A DNA stretch of 64,000 nt from Brevundimonas sp. UBA4553. Lineage in GTDB: Bacteria; Pseudomonadota; Alphaproteobacteria; Caulobacterales; Caulobacteraceae. The stretch covers positions 293,919 to 357,918 of the forward strand of contig NZ_DGLD01000013.1 of NCBI RefSeq assembly GCF_002387245.1, in the 5' to 3' direction. Made by a program: the position numbers and the translations under genes. Positions within the stretch are counted from its first letter, which is position 1. Each line of letters starts with the position of its first letter. The notes beneath the pieces are model-generated. The model was not told where the DNA came from and ran no database searches. It saw only the letters and a list, made by a program, of their open reading frames with translations. This document shows positions 16,219-24,642 of this stretch, piece by piece.

Positions 16219-17652
16219 TCACAGCACCCCCTTGGTGCTCGGCACGACATCGCCCTCGACGCGGATGGCCTGACGCAGCGCCCGGCCCAGGGCCTTGAAC
16301 ACGGCCTCGGTCTTGTGGTGGTCGTCGTCGCCGGTGACGCGGACGTGGATGGCCGCGCCCAGGTTCTCGGCCAGCGAACGGATGACGTGGGCCGTCAGGT
16401 CGGTGCGGTAATCGCCGATGAAGGGGGTCGCGAAGGTCCCCTCGAACACCGGATAGGGCCGCCCTGACAGATCGATGGAGACGCTCGCATTGGCCTCGTC
16501 CATCGGCAGGACGAAGCCGTAGCGCTGAATGCCCTTCCTCTCGCCGAGCGCCTGTTTCAGCGCCTGACCCAGGGCGATCGCGCTGTCCTCGATGGTGTGG
16601 TGCGGATCGGTGTGCAGGTCGCCCTCGCAAGACAGGCGGATGGAGAACCCGCCGTGCGCCGCCACCTGTTCGATCATGTGGTCGAAGAAGCCGACGCCCG
16701 TGTGGATCTTCACCGGCCCGGCGCTGTCCAGATCGACGGCGCAGACGATGCGCGTCTCTTTCGTATCGCGCACGGCCTGTCCGACGCGGGTGCGGCGGAC
16801 CTTCGGGGCTATGGCGCCCAGGGCTGTCAGCAGCCGGTCGTTGACTTCGGGCTTCAGCGACACCGGCAGGCGAACCCGGTCGCCCGCTTCATCGGCTTCG
16901 AGGCCAAACCGGCGCAGGTCGGCGATGAGCGCCGCCGGATCGGATGGTCGGGCGATGATCACCGGCCCGACCCCGGCCTCCAGCGGCATCAGCCGCGACA
17001 GGGCCTCGGCCACGCGGGCGCGTTCGCGGCGCACGCCGTCGATGCGCGCGGCGGTCTCGATCATCCGCGACGGGTCCAGGGCCTGCCCCGCCAGCCGCAC
17101 CGAGACCTCGGGCAGGGCGTAGGGCTCCAGCACGCTGGCCAGCCGCGCCAGGGTCTGCGGCTGCGCCACGGCGGCGCCGACCCGCGCCCCGGCCAGGCCA
17201 TAGGCCATCGACAGGCTGCGCAGCACGATCAGGTTGGCGTGGTCCTTGACCACATTCGCGGCCGACTCTGCCTCCGCGAACTCGACCAGACCCTCGTCCA
17301 CCACCAACAGGGCGGGGGCGACGCGCTCAGCCATCTCGGCCACCGCCTCGGGCGAGCCCAAGGCGCGGATGACGACGGCGGCGATCTCGGCGCCTTCCGC
17401 CGGGCGGGCGTAGAGCGCCGCCAGTCCTTGATAGGGCTCAGCCTCGGGCGCCTGCACCTTCAAGCCGTCGCGGGCGGCCAGACGCCAGACCAGTTCCAGC
17501 CCGTGCGTCAGGCCGCGCACCGGTAGGACCTGAGCGGCGGCGACGCCGTAAAGCTCGGCCAGTCGCGTGCCCAGCGCGGTCGGGTCGGCCGGATAGCGGT
17601 CCAGACCTTCGCCGCCGGACACCAGCGGGGGATAGGGGGCGGGCAGGGTCAC
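16219..17652 (-). CDS. hisB: degenerate HisC-like aminotransferase domain fused to imidazoleglycerol-phosphate dehydratase (HisB)
   Basis: A 477-residue single reading frame. Residues about 285-477 are a complete HisB dehydratase (TGVGFFDHMIEQ, DPHHTIEDSAIALG, GDDDHHKTEAVFKALG, ending PSTKGVL), of E. coli type. Residues 1-283 resemble histidinol-phosphate aminotransferase: LDRYPADPTALGTRLAELYGV, LLVVDEG (Asp119) and NLIVLRSLS-M-AYGLAGARVG. The PLP lysine of the SLSKAFGLAG motif is Met149 (codon at 17206-17208), the NPNNPTG loop is absent and the domain is about 70 residues short, so it should be inactive. The GTG at 17652 overlaps the hisD stop (GTGA), which fixes the start. Dehydratase activity is likely; transamination must be done elsewhere. 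Confidence 0.88.
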   Translation of the reverse strand: MTLPAPYPPLVSGGEGLDRYPADPTALGTRLAELYGVAAAQVLPVRGLTHGLELVWRLAARDGLKVQAPEAEPYQGLAALYARPAEGAEIAAVVIRALGSPEAVAEMAERVAPALLVVDEGLVEFAEAESAANVVKDHANLIVLRSLSMAYGLAGARVGAAVAQPQTLARLASVLEPYALPEVSVRLAGQALDPSRMIETAARIDGVRRERARVAEALSRLMPLEAGVGPVIIARPSDPAALIADLRRFGLEADEAGDRVRLPVSLKPEVNDRLLTALGAIAPKVRRTRVGQAVRDTKETRIVCAVDLDSAGPVKIHTGVGFFDHMIEQVAAHGGFSIRLSCEGDLHTDPHHTIEDSAIALGQALKQALGERKGIQRYGFVLPMDEANASVSIDLSGRPYPVFEGTFATPFIGDYRTDLTAHVIRSLAENLGAAIHVRVTGDDDHHKTEAVFKALGRALRQAIRVEGDVVPSTKGVL

Positions 17653-18956
17653 GCTTCGGTCCTCAGATCGGCGGCGCGGGCGTGGCCTTCCAGTCCCTCC
17701 ATCCGCGCCAGACGCGCGGCGACCGGGGCCAGGGCGGCGGCGCCGGCCTGCGTCACCATCTGCACCGACATGGTGGTCATGAAGCTGGCGGTGGTGATGC
17801 CGCCGAGCGTCCGCGCCCCGCCGTCGGTGGGCAGGACGTGGCTGGGGCCGGCGGCGTAGTCGCCCAGGGTCTCGGCCGCCCACTGGCCGACGAAGACGGC
17901 GCCGGCGGCGGTGATCCTGTCCACCAGCCGTTCGGCCTCGTCGGCCTGGATCGACAGGTGCTCGGGACCATAGAGGTTGGCGACCGCACAGGCCTCGGCC
18001 ATGTCGGCCACGCGGATGGCGCGGGCCTGTTCCAGCGAGGCGCGGGCCACGGCGGCGCGGGGAAGGGTCTCCACCTGACGCTCCACCTCGGCGACGATTT
18101 CGGTCAGGGCCGTGCCGCTGTCGGAGACCAGGATGACTTGGGCGTCGGCGTCGTGCTCGGCCTGGCTCAGCAGGTCGGCGGCGACGATCTCGAAATCGGC
18201 GTCGCGGTCGGCGATGACCAGCAGCTCCGACGGCCCCGCCGGCATGTCCTGCGCCGGACCGCCGGGCAGGGACGACGCATAGCGCTTGGCCTCGGCCACA
18301 TAGGCGTTGCCGGGACCGAACAGCTTGTCGACCGGGGCGATGACGCCGTCGTCCAGTTCGACCCCGAAGGTCAGCGCGGCGATGGCCTGCGCCCCGCCCA
18401 GCAGCCACAGCTCGTCCAGGCCCGCCTCGGCGGCGGCGACGATCATGGCCGGGTGGACCGATCCGTCCTTCGACGGCGGGGTGACAGCGACGCGCCGCCC
18501 GACCCCGGCCACGCCCGCCGGAATGGCCAGCATCAGCAGCGAGGAAAACAGCGGCGCCGTGCCGCCGGGCGCATAGAGGCCGGCCGAGCCGATGGGTCGC
18601 CAGACCAGCTTCGACTTCACGCCCGGCGTGGTCTCGATGAAGGCGGTGTCCTCCGGCCGGGTCGCGGCGTGGAAGACGCGCACATTGTCGGCGGCCACCC
18701 GCAGGGCGCGCGCGGCGGCGGGCGGCAGGTCGGCGCGGGCCTGGGCGGCGGCCTTTTCGGTGATCGCCACCCGGCGCGGCGCGGCGCCGTCCAGCTTGAT
18801 CGCCCAGTCGGTGACGGCCTGACCGCCGCGCGCCTGAACATCATCGAAGATCTCGCGCACCACGCTGGTGACGAAGCCCTCGGTGCGCTGCTGCGGGCGG
18901 GCCAGCGCGGCCTTGCGCCCCGCGGCGTCCAGCCTGTTCCAGTCGATACGCTTCAT
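17649..18956 (-). CDS. hisD: histidinol dehydrogenase
   Basis: A 435-residue Zn2+- and NAD+-dependent enzyme oxidising histidinol to histidine. It has full family length and characteristic segments: APGGTAPLFSSLLMLAIPAGVAGV, DKLFGPGNAYVAEAKR, AGPSELLVIAD and AGPSHVLPTDGGAR, the last carrying a metal ligand His. The ATG at 18956 overlaps the hisG stop by one base (TGATG); a GTG three bases earlier is also possible. The stop overlaps the GTG start of the HisC-like/HisB gene. Confidence 0.96.
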   Translation of the reverse strand: MKRIDWNRLDAAGRKAALARPQQRTEGFVTSVVREIFDDVQARGGQAVTDWAIKLDGAAPRRVAITEKAAAQARADLPPAAARALRVAADNVRVFHAATRPEDTAFIETTPGVKSKLVWRPIGSAGLYAPGGTAPLFSSLLMLAIPAGVAGVGRRVAVTPPSKDGSVHPAMIVAAAEAGLDELWLLGGAQAIAALTFGVELDDGVIAPVDKLFGPGNAYVAEAKRYASSLPGGPAQDMPAGPSELLVIADRDADFEIVAADLLSQAEHDADAQVILVSDSGTALTEIVAEVERQVETLPRAAVARASLEQARAIRVADMAEACAVANLYGPEHLSIQADEAERLVDRITAAGAVFVGQWAAETLGDYAAGPSHVLPTDGGARTLGGITTASFMTTMSVQMVTQAGAAALAPVAARLARMEGLEGHARAADLRTEA

Positions 18957-19837
18957 CACATCATCTTCTCGATCGGCAGGACCAGGATGGCCGAGGCCCC
19001 CGCCGCCTTCAGCTTCTCCAGCGTCTCCCAGAAGACGGCTTCCTGACAGACGGCGTGAACGGCCACGGCGTCGTCACGGCCGGACAGGGGCATGACGGTG
19101 GGCGACCCGGCGCCGGGCAGGATGGCGGTGATCTGATCCAGGGCCGAGCGCGGCGCGTTCAGCATGACGTATTTGGCCCCCTGCGAGGACACGACGCCCG
19201 CCATCCGCTCGATGATGCTGTCCAGCAGGTGCTGCAGCCCGGCTTCCGGCGCGGTCGGCGACTTGATCAGGACCGCCTGGCTGTCCAGCACCGTCTCATG
19301 GGCCGTCAGGCCGTTGGCCTCCAGCGTGGCCCCGGTCGAGACCAGATCGCAGATGGCCGAGGCCAGCTTCAGCCGGGGGGCCACCTCGACCGCCCCGCGC
19401 ATGGTGACGATGTCGGCGCGCACGTACCGTTCGTCGAGGAAACGACGCAGGATCTTCGGATAGGAGGTGGCGATGCGCAGACCGTCCAGCGACAACGGCC
19501 CCGCGTAGTCCAGGCTCGGCGGGACGGCGATCTTCAGGGTGCAGCGGCCAAAGCCTAGCGGCATGACCACTTCGGCGTTGGGCCCGCCGTTCTTCACCTC
19601 CTCCAGCACGTTCTCGCCGACGATGCCCAGGTCGCACACCCCGTCCGCCACGAAGGTGGGGATGTCGTCGTCGCGCACCCGCAAGAGGTCGATCGGATAG
19701 TTCTCGATCCGGTACAGCAGGTCGTTGTTGCCCTTGACCACGCGCAGCCCCGCGTCGCGGACCAGGTCGAGGCTGCGTTCGGCCAGACGGCCGGATTTCT
19801 GGACGGCGATGCGAAGCCGCCCCTGCACGGTGCTCAT
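18956..19837 (-). CDS. hisG: ATP phosphoribosyltransferase, long form
   Basis: A 293-residue long-form HisG, the first committed and feedback-inhibited enzyme of histidine synthesis (ATP + PRPP to PR-ATP). Landmarks are RLRIAVQKSGRL, the E. coli-like LRVRDDDIP, ICDLVSTGATLEANGL and the C-terminal regulatory domain ending WETLEKLKAAGASAILVLPIEKMM. It matches the E. coli enzyme end to end; many alphaproteobacteria instead carry a short HisG with HisZ, so this is another gamma-type feature. It follows the YerC-like regulator by nine bases. Confidence 0.96.
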   Translation of the reverse strand: MSTVQGRLRIAVQKSGRLAERSLDLVRDAGLRVVKGNNDLLYRIENYPIDLLRVRDDDIPTFVADGVCDLGIVGENVLEEVKNGGPNAEVVMPLGFGRCTLKIAVPPSLDYAGPLSLDGLRIATSYPKILRRFLDERYVRADIVTMRGAVEVAPRLKLASAICDLVSTGATLEANGLTAHETVLDSQAVLIKSPTAPEAGLQHLLDSIIERMAGVVSSQGAKYVMLNAPRSALDQITAILPGAGSPTVMPLSGRDDAVAVHAVCQEAVFWETLEKLKAAGASAILVLPIEKMM

Positions 19838-19846
19838 GATCTCAAC

Positions 19847-20131
19847 TCAGGCTTTCAGTCTGTCCAGCACCAGGCGATAGCCCTGGTGCGGCATGTCCTT
19901 CAGGGAGCGCGCGACGCGCACCACGGTTGTCGGGCTGGCCGAGGCCTCGACCGCGATCTCGCGGTAGGTCTTGTCCCCGCCGTCCAGCAGGCGCGCCACC
20001 TGCCACCGCTCAGCAAAGGCGCGCAGCTCGGCGGGGGTGCAGAGGTCGGACAGAAAGGCGTCGGCCTCCGCCCGCGTCTGCAGCGAAAGCAGGGCGTCCA
20101 GCAGGGCGGTCTTGGCGGCGTCGGTGCTCAT
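19847..20131 (-). CDS. TrpR/YerC-YecD family regulator heading the his operon
   Basis: A 94-residue protein of the TrpR-like YerC/YecD family. The helix-turn-helix lies about residues 53-77 (KTYREIAVEASASPTTVVRVARSL), preceded by the family's TPAELRAFAERWQVARLL. It is the first gene of the his operon, nine bases before hisG, as in Xanthomonas his operons, and probably represses it in response to histidine or a related signal. I choose the ATG at 20131 (MSTDAAK); an ATG four codons upstream sits inside the palindrome at 20136-20163, which would suit an operator better than coding sequence. Start uncertain. Confidence 0.82.
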   Translation of the reverse strand: MSTDAAKTALLDALLSLQTRAEADAFLSDLCTPAELRAFAERWQVARLLDGGDKTYREIAVEASASPTTVVRVARSLKDMPHQGYRLVLDRLKA

Positions 20132-20135
20132 GGCG

Positions 20136-20163
20136 CGTTCCATTATGCTGTAACAATGGAACG
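20136..20163 (-). promoter_or_regulatory. candidate his-operon operator and promoter
   Basis: A perfect 9-bp inverted repeat (CGTTCCATT, 10-base spacer, AATGGAACG) lies immediately upstream of the YerC-like regulator's ATG at 20131. On the minus strand, TTGACC (20163-20168) and CATAAT (20142-20147) resemble -35 and -10 boxes with a short 15-base spacer, so a repressor bound to the palindrome would block RNA polymerase. The start site would fall within a few bases of the ATG, implying an almost leaderless mRNA. Confidence 0.5.
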
Positions 20164-20192
20164 GTCAAGCGAGGCGAGTTGACGATGGGGCT

Positions 20193-20220
20193 TTTTTCTC
20201 CCCACCTGTGGGGAGGAAAA
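20193..20220. repeat. hairpin-forming element upstream of the oxidoreductase gene
   Basis: TTTTCTCCCCA-CCTG-TGGGGAGGAAAA can fold into a stem of about 11 bp including one GU pair. It lies between divergent genes. No T-run follows on either strand, so it is more likely an intergenic repeat fragment than a terminator. Confidence 0.5.
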
Positions 20221-20270
20221 GGAATGTCTCGCCACTCGCCACTGACTGCTCTCCACTCTATCTGTCCCCC

Positions 20271-21482
20271 ATGACCAAGGTTCTGATTATCGGCGCGGGA
20301 CACGCGGGGGGCTCGGCGGCGGCGCTTCTGAGACAGTATGGCTTTGACGGCGAGATCGTCCTGGCCGGCGAGGAGGCTGCGGCGCCCTATCAGCGACCGC
20401 CCCTGTCCAAGGCCTGGCTGAAGGGGGAGGCGGGTCTGGAGGACCTGCTGCTGCGGCCCGAGAGCTTCTACACGGAGCAGAATATCGACCTGCGCACCGG
20501 CGTCACCGCGACGGCCATCGACGCAGCGGCCAGGACCGTGACCTTCGCCGACGGTCTGGTCGAGACCTATGACGTGCTGATCCTCGCCACCGGCTCCATG
20601 GCGCGCAAGCTGGCCATCCCCGGCGCGGATCGGTCTGACCTGCTGGAACTGCGCACGTTAGAGGACGCCGAGCGGCTGAAGGCGGCGCTTTCTCCCGGCA
20701 AGCGGCTGGCGGTCGTCGGCGGCGGCTATGTCGGCCTGGAGGCGGCGGCCTCGGCTCGCGCCCTCGGCGCCGAGGCGGTGGTGATCGAGCGGATGGACCG
20801 GGTGCTGGCCCGCGTGGCGTCGGAGACCCTGTCGACCTTCTTCACCGCCTTGCATCGCCGGCACGGCGTCGAGATCCTGACGGGCGCCGAGGTTTCAGGC
20901 TTCGAGGACGGCGGTGTCCGGCTGGCGGATGGCGAGTTGATTGCGGCGGACGCCATCCTGGTCGGCGTCGGCGCCCTGGCGCGCGAGGCCCTGGCGCGCA
21001 CCGCCGGCCTGGCCTGCGAAAACGGCGTGGTGGTGGACGAAGCGGCCCGCACCAGCGATCCCAGCATCTACGCCATCGGCGACGTGACCCATCGGCCCAT
21101 CCCGATCCACGGCGGGCGCATGCACCGGCTGGAAAGCGTGCCCAACGCCCTGGAGCAGGCCAAGCAGGCGGCGGCCGCCATCGTCGGCCGCGCGGCGCCC
21201 GCGCCCGAAACGCCCTGGTTCTGGTCCGACCAGTATGACGTGAAGCTTCAAATCGCCGGCCTGCCGTTTGACGCCGACGCGCAGGTGGTGCGTGGCGACC
21301 CGGCCAGCGGAAGCTTCGCCGTTTTCCACCTGACCGGCGACCGCATCGTCTGCGTCGAGGCGGTCAACGCGCCGGCCGAATTCATGGGCGGGCGTCTCCT
21401 GATCGGCAAGGCGACGCCCGTGGATTCGGCCCTGCTGGCCGACCCGGCCGTCTCGATCAAGGCGGTCGCGAAACCGGGGTGA
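20271..21482 (+). CDS. FAD-dependent ferredoxin/rubredoxin reductase-type oxidoreductase
   Basis: A 403-residue pyridine nucleotide-disulfide oxidoreductase of the putidaredoxin/rhodocoxin reductase type. It carries an FAD-binding GAGHAGGSAA near residue 8, an NAD-binding VVGGGYVGLEAAASA near 146 and the flavin site TSDPSIYAIGDVTHRP. It lacks a redox-active CxxC and ends with the reductase C-terminal domain. I use the ATG at 20271 (MTKVLIIG). Such enzymes pass electrons from NAD(P)H to a [2Fe-2S] ferredoxin serving a P450 or dioxygenase; no such partner is in the window, so its system is unidentified. Confidence 0.88.
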   Translation: MTKVLIIGAGHAGGSAAALLRQYGFDGEIVLAGEEAAAPYQRPPLSKAWLKGEAGLEDLLLRPESFYTEQNIDLRTGVTATAIDAAARTVTFADGLVETYDVLILATGSMARKLAIPGADRSDLLELRTLEDAERLKAALSPGKRLAVVGGGYVGLEAAASARALGAEAVVIERMDRVLARVASETLSTFFTALHRRHGVEILTGAEVSGFEDGGVRLADGELIAADAILVGVGALAREALARTAGLACENGVVVDEAARTSDPSIYAIGDVTHRPIPIHGGRMHRLESVPNALEQAKQAAAAIVGRAAPAPETPWFWSDQYDVKLQIAGLPFDADAQVVRGDPASGSFAVFHLTGDRIVCVEAVNAPAEFMGGRLLIGKATPVDSALLADPAVSIKAVAKPG

Positions 21483-21569
21483 AGGCGTTCTCATGACGTC
21501 AGTGTGACATCTCTGCCGCAATTGCGATTTAGTCGCAGGAGTCAGATTGTCGCACCCTGAAAAGGTGAT

Positions 21570-21590
21570 ATTGCGAGCCGGTCTCAATAT
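21570..21590 (+). promoter_or_regulatory. possible Fur box upstream of the siderophore receptor
   Basis: ATTGCGAGC-C-GGTCTCAAT is a 19-base imperfect palindrome (7 of 9 arm positions pair), resembling Fur sites of the ATTGCGAAT-n-ATTCTCAAT form. It ends about 22 bases before the ATG of the TonB-dependent receptor, a position suited to iron-dependent repression. Assignment rests on similarity and on the iron-uptake gene downstream. Confidence 0.45.
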
Positions 21591-21610
21591 CAATTGACTG
21601 GTTCCTCCCC

Positions 21611-23878
21611 ATGTCCGACGCCCGTTCCACCGCGCTCAAGGCGCTTCTTTTCGCATCCAGCGCCGCCGGAATGCTGTGCGCTTCGCCGGTTCTGGCGGCG
21701 GACGACGCCCCCATCGCCACGGCGGACGTGACCCAGGACGCCACGACGCTGAGCGCGGTCGACGTGCATGGCCAGCGCGTCAAGCGTGAGCCGAAGGACC
21801 CGCAATTCGTGGCACCCCTGCTGGACACCCCGCGCTCGGTCACGGTGATCCCGCAACAGATCATCGAACAGACCGCCGCCACCTCGCTTCAGGACATCCT
21901 GCGCACTTCGCCGGGCATCACCTTCGGCGCCGGTGAAGGCGGCCAGCCTCTGGCCGACCGTCCCTTCATCCGCGGCCAGGCCTCGGGCAACAACATCTTC
22001 GTCGACGGCATCCGCGACACCGGCGGCCAGCAGCGCGAAGTCTTCAACCTGGAGCAGGTGGAAGTCATCAAGGGGCCGGACTCGGTCTACTCGGGCCGCG
22101 GCTCGGGCGGCGGCAGCATCAACCTGGGCTCCAAGGCCCCGCGCCTGCAGAACTTCATCCACGGGTCAGCCGGCATTGGCACCGACAGCTATGCGCGCGG
22201 CACGGTCGACGCCAACTGGCAGGTCAGCCCGACCGCCGCGATGCGCCTGAACCTGATGGCTTCGCAGGGTGATGTCGCCGGTCGCGACGCAGTCGATTTC
22301 GACAAGTGGGGCGTCGCGGCCGCCATCGCCGTGGGCCTCGGCACGCGGACTACCGTCACCGCCAGCTACTATCACCTCGACAGCGACCAGATGCCTGACT
22401 ACGGCATCCCGCTCTACACCAAGCTGGGCGGCGCGAACGCGCCCCGTCCGGACGCCTCGGGCGTTCTGGACGTGCCCTACGACAGCTTCTACGGCCTGAC
22501 GGCGCGCGACTACCTGACCAATACGGTGGACTCGGTCACGCTCACCCTGGAGCATCAGCTCACCGAGAACCTGAAGATCCGCAACGTCACCCGCTACGCC
22601 GAGACCCTGAACGACTACGTCGTCACCAACCCCGGCGACGGCGGCGCCGCGCAGCAGATCAACGGCGTCTGGTGGATGAAGCGGGGCCTGAAGTCGCGCT
22701 GGAACCCCGCCGACACCCTGGCCAACGTCACCGACCTGACCGGCACGTTCCAGACGGGCGGCGTGAAGCACAGCTTCAACCTCGGCCTGGAGCTGTCGAG
22801 CGAGATCAACGACAACGCCGGCTACACGGTCACCACCCTGACCGGCACGGCCTGCCCGGCGCCCCTGACGGGTCTGGACTGCACTCAGGTCTACAACCCC
22901 AACCCGAGCGACCCCTGGACCGGCACAATCACGCGCGGTCTGGTCAGCTCGACCGACACCCAGTCGACGGGCGTCTACGCCTTTGATTCGATCAGCTTCG
23001 GTGAGAAGTTCATCGTCAATCTGGGCCTGCGCTGGGACGACTATTCGGTCGACGCCCGCAACGCCTCGGGTACGGTCGCGGCGCCGGTCTACGCCTCGAC
23101 CCGCTCGGACTGGGACTTCGTCAACTATCAGATCGGCGCGGTCTACAAGCCGACGGCCAACACCAGCATCTACGCCTCCTACGCCACATCCTCGACCCCG
23201 CCGACCATTTCGGCCGGCGACCAGAACGGCGGGACGGGTACGGGCACCGGCAACCTCGCCACGACCCTGCTGGATCCAGAAGAGACCGACAGCTTCGAGA
23301 TCGGCGCCAAGGCCAATCTGTTCGGCGACCGCCTGGCGGTCAGCGGCGCCCTGTTCAAGACCGTGCGCAAGAACGCTCAGATCCAGGTGGAAGCCGGCCG
23401 CTATGAGCAGGCCGGCAAGGCCGAGGTCCAGGGTCTGGAACTCGGCGTCTCGGGCAATGTGACCGACAAGTGGCAGGTCTTCGGCGGCTACACCTGGATG
23501 GACTCGGAGTTGGTCGAAGGCGCCTATAACAACGTCAACGTCGGCGACGAACTGGCCAATACGCCAGAACACACGGCCAGCCTGTTCACCACCTATCGCC
23601 TGCTGCCCAAGCTCAGCCTCGGCGGCGGCGTCTACTATGTCGGCAAGTCCTACGGCGGCAATCAGGGCGGCGCGGGCGGCGGCGGCAACCGTATCTACGC
23701 CCCGGCCTACACCCGCCTGGACCTGTTCGCCTCCTATGACGTGACCGACCGCGCCTCGCTGCAACTCAACGTCCAGAACGCCACGGACGAGGAATACATT
23801 ATCCGCACCAACGGCGTTCACCACGCCGACGTGGCTCCGGCCCGCTCGGCCATCCTGACGCTGAACGTCCGCTACTAA
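21611..23878 (+). CDS. TonB-dependent siderophore receptor (Fiu-like)
   Basis: A 755-residue outer-membrane receptor with a signal peptide (to about residue 30), a plug domain (RSVTVIPQQIIEQTAATSLQDILRTSPGITFGAGEGG, FVDGIRDTGGQQREVFNLEQVEVIKGPDSVYSGRGSGGGSINL) and a 22-strand barrel ending in NVRY. The plug signature and length match the catecholate siderophore/Fiu group, which import ferric catechols using TonB energy. A PiuC-type dioxygenase follows 82 bases later, the same pairing as fiu-ybiX and piuA-piuC. A Fur-like box precedes it. The exact ligand is not deducible. Confidence 0.93.
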   Translation: MSDARSTALKALLFASSAAGMLCASPVLAADDAPIATADVTQDATTLSAVDVHGQRVKREPKDPQFVAPLLDTPRSVTVIPQQIIEQTAATSLQDILRTSPGITFGAGEGGQPLADRPFIRGQASGNNIFVDGIRDTGGQQREVFNLEQVEVIKGPDSVYSGRGSGGGSINLGSKAPRLQNFIHGSAGIGTDSYARGTVDANWQVSPTAAMRLNLMASQGDVAGRDAVDFDKWGVAAAIAVGLGTRTTVTASYYHLDSDQMPDYGIPLYTKLGGANAPRPDASGVLDVPYDSFYGLTARDYLTNTVDSVTLTLEHQLTENLKIRNVTRYAETLNDYVVTNPGDGGAAQQINGVWWMKRGLKSRWNPADTLANVTDLTGTFQTGGVKHSFNLGLELSSEINDNAGYTVTTLTGTACPAPLTGLDCTQVYNPNPSDPWTGTITRGLVSSTDTQSTGVYAFDSISFGEKFIVNLGLRWDDYSVDARNASGTVAAPVYASTRSDWDFVNYQIGAVYKPTANTSIYASYATSSTPPTISAGDQNGGTGTGTGNLATTLLDPEETDSFEIGAKANLFGDRLAVSGALFKTVRKNAQIQVEAGRYEQAGKAEVQGLELGVSGNVTDKWQVFGGYTWMDSELVEGAYNNVNVGDELANTPEHTASLFTTYRLLPKLSLGGGVYYVGKSYGGNQGGAGGGGNRIYAPAYTRLDLFASYDVTDRASLQLNVQNATDEEYIIRTNGVHHADVAPARSAILTLNVRY

Positions 23879-23902
23879 GCGGCGGCGTTTCGCGCCATCA
23901 TG

Positions 23903-23936
23903 TCGGCCCCGTCGTTCAATCGAGCGGCGGGGCCGA
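23903..23936 (+). terminator. intercistronic hairpin between receptor and PiuC-like gene
   Basis: A perfect 9-bp stem (TCGGCCCCG / CGGGGCCGA) with a 16-base loop, 25 bases after the receptor stop. There is no clear U-tract, so it could be a partial terminator or an mRNA 3'-end stabiliser giving more receptor than dioxygenase. Confidence 0.45.
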
Positions 23937-23960
23937 TGCGTTTCCTGCGGTGAGAGAGCC

Positions 23961-24638
23961 ATGCTGCTGCACATCCCCGACGTCTTCACCAAGGCCGAGG
24001 TCGCCGCCCTGCGCCGGACCCTGGACGCCGGCCCCTGGGCCGACGGCAACATGACCTCGGGCCATCAGTCGGCCACCGCCAAGAAGAACCAGCAACTGCC
24101 CGAGGACAGCGCGGCCGCGAAGGAGGTGTCAGCCCTGATCGTCCAGGCTCTGAACGCCAACCCCATGTTCGTCTCGGCCGCCCTGCCGCACACGATCTTT
24201 CCGCCCCTGTTCAACCGTTACGAGGGCGGCGGCGAGTTCGGCGTCCACGTCGACAACGCCATCCGCCAGCGAGGGGACGTGCGCATCCGTAGCGACCTCT
24301 CGGCCACCCTCTTTCTGTCCGAGCCCGAGGATTATGAGGGCGGCGAACTGATCATCGAGGAGCTGTATGGAGCGCAGTCGGTCAAGCTGCCGGCCGGTGA
24401 CCTGGTCCTTTACCCGTCCAAGAGCCTGCACCGGGTCACGCCTGTGACGCGCGGCGCCCGCGTCTCCAGCTTCATGTGGCTGCAAAGCCTGGTCCGCGAC
24501 GACGCCGACCGCGAAAGCCTGTTCCGCCTCGACGTCGCCACCCAGAGGGTCAATCTCGACAAGGGGCCGAAGGACCAGGCGGTCATCGAACTGACTGGCC
24601 TCTATCACAACCTGCTGCGCCGCTGGTCGGAGGTCTGA
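23961..24638 (+). CDS. piuC: Fe(II)/2-oxoglutarate-dependent dioxygenase, PKHD-type (PiuC/YbiX)
   Basis: A 225-residue 2-oxoglutarate dioxygenase. The iron-binding H-x-D motif is in FGVHVDNAIRQ, and the distal His with the 2-oxoglutarate Arg lies in LYPSKSLHRVTPVTRGAR. The N terminus MLLHIPDVFTKAEVAALR and the C-terminal YHNLLRRWSEV are typical of PiuC/YbiX. Members are encoded beside catecholate siderophore receptors and are Fur-controlled; their substrate is unknown but thought to be siderophore- or receptor-related. Its stop is only four bases from the convergent flavoreductase stop. Confidence 0.93.
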   Translation: MLLHIPDVFTKAEVAALRRTLDAGPWADGNMTSGHQSATAKKNQQLPEDSAAAKEVSALIVQALNANPMFVSAALPHTIFPPLFNRYEGGGEFGVHVDNAIRQRGDVRIRSDLSATLFLSEPEDYEGGELIIEELYGAQSVKLPAGDLVLYPSKSLHRVTPVTRGARVSSFMWLQSLVRDDADRESLFRLDVATQRVNLDKGPKDQAVIELTGLYHNLLRRWSEV

Positions 24639-24642
24639 CGCC

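Noticed and set aside
20193..20220. Hairpin as a terminator
   Set aside because: No T-run follows on either strand and it lies between divergent genes, so termination has no obvious use.
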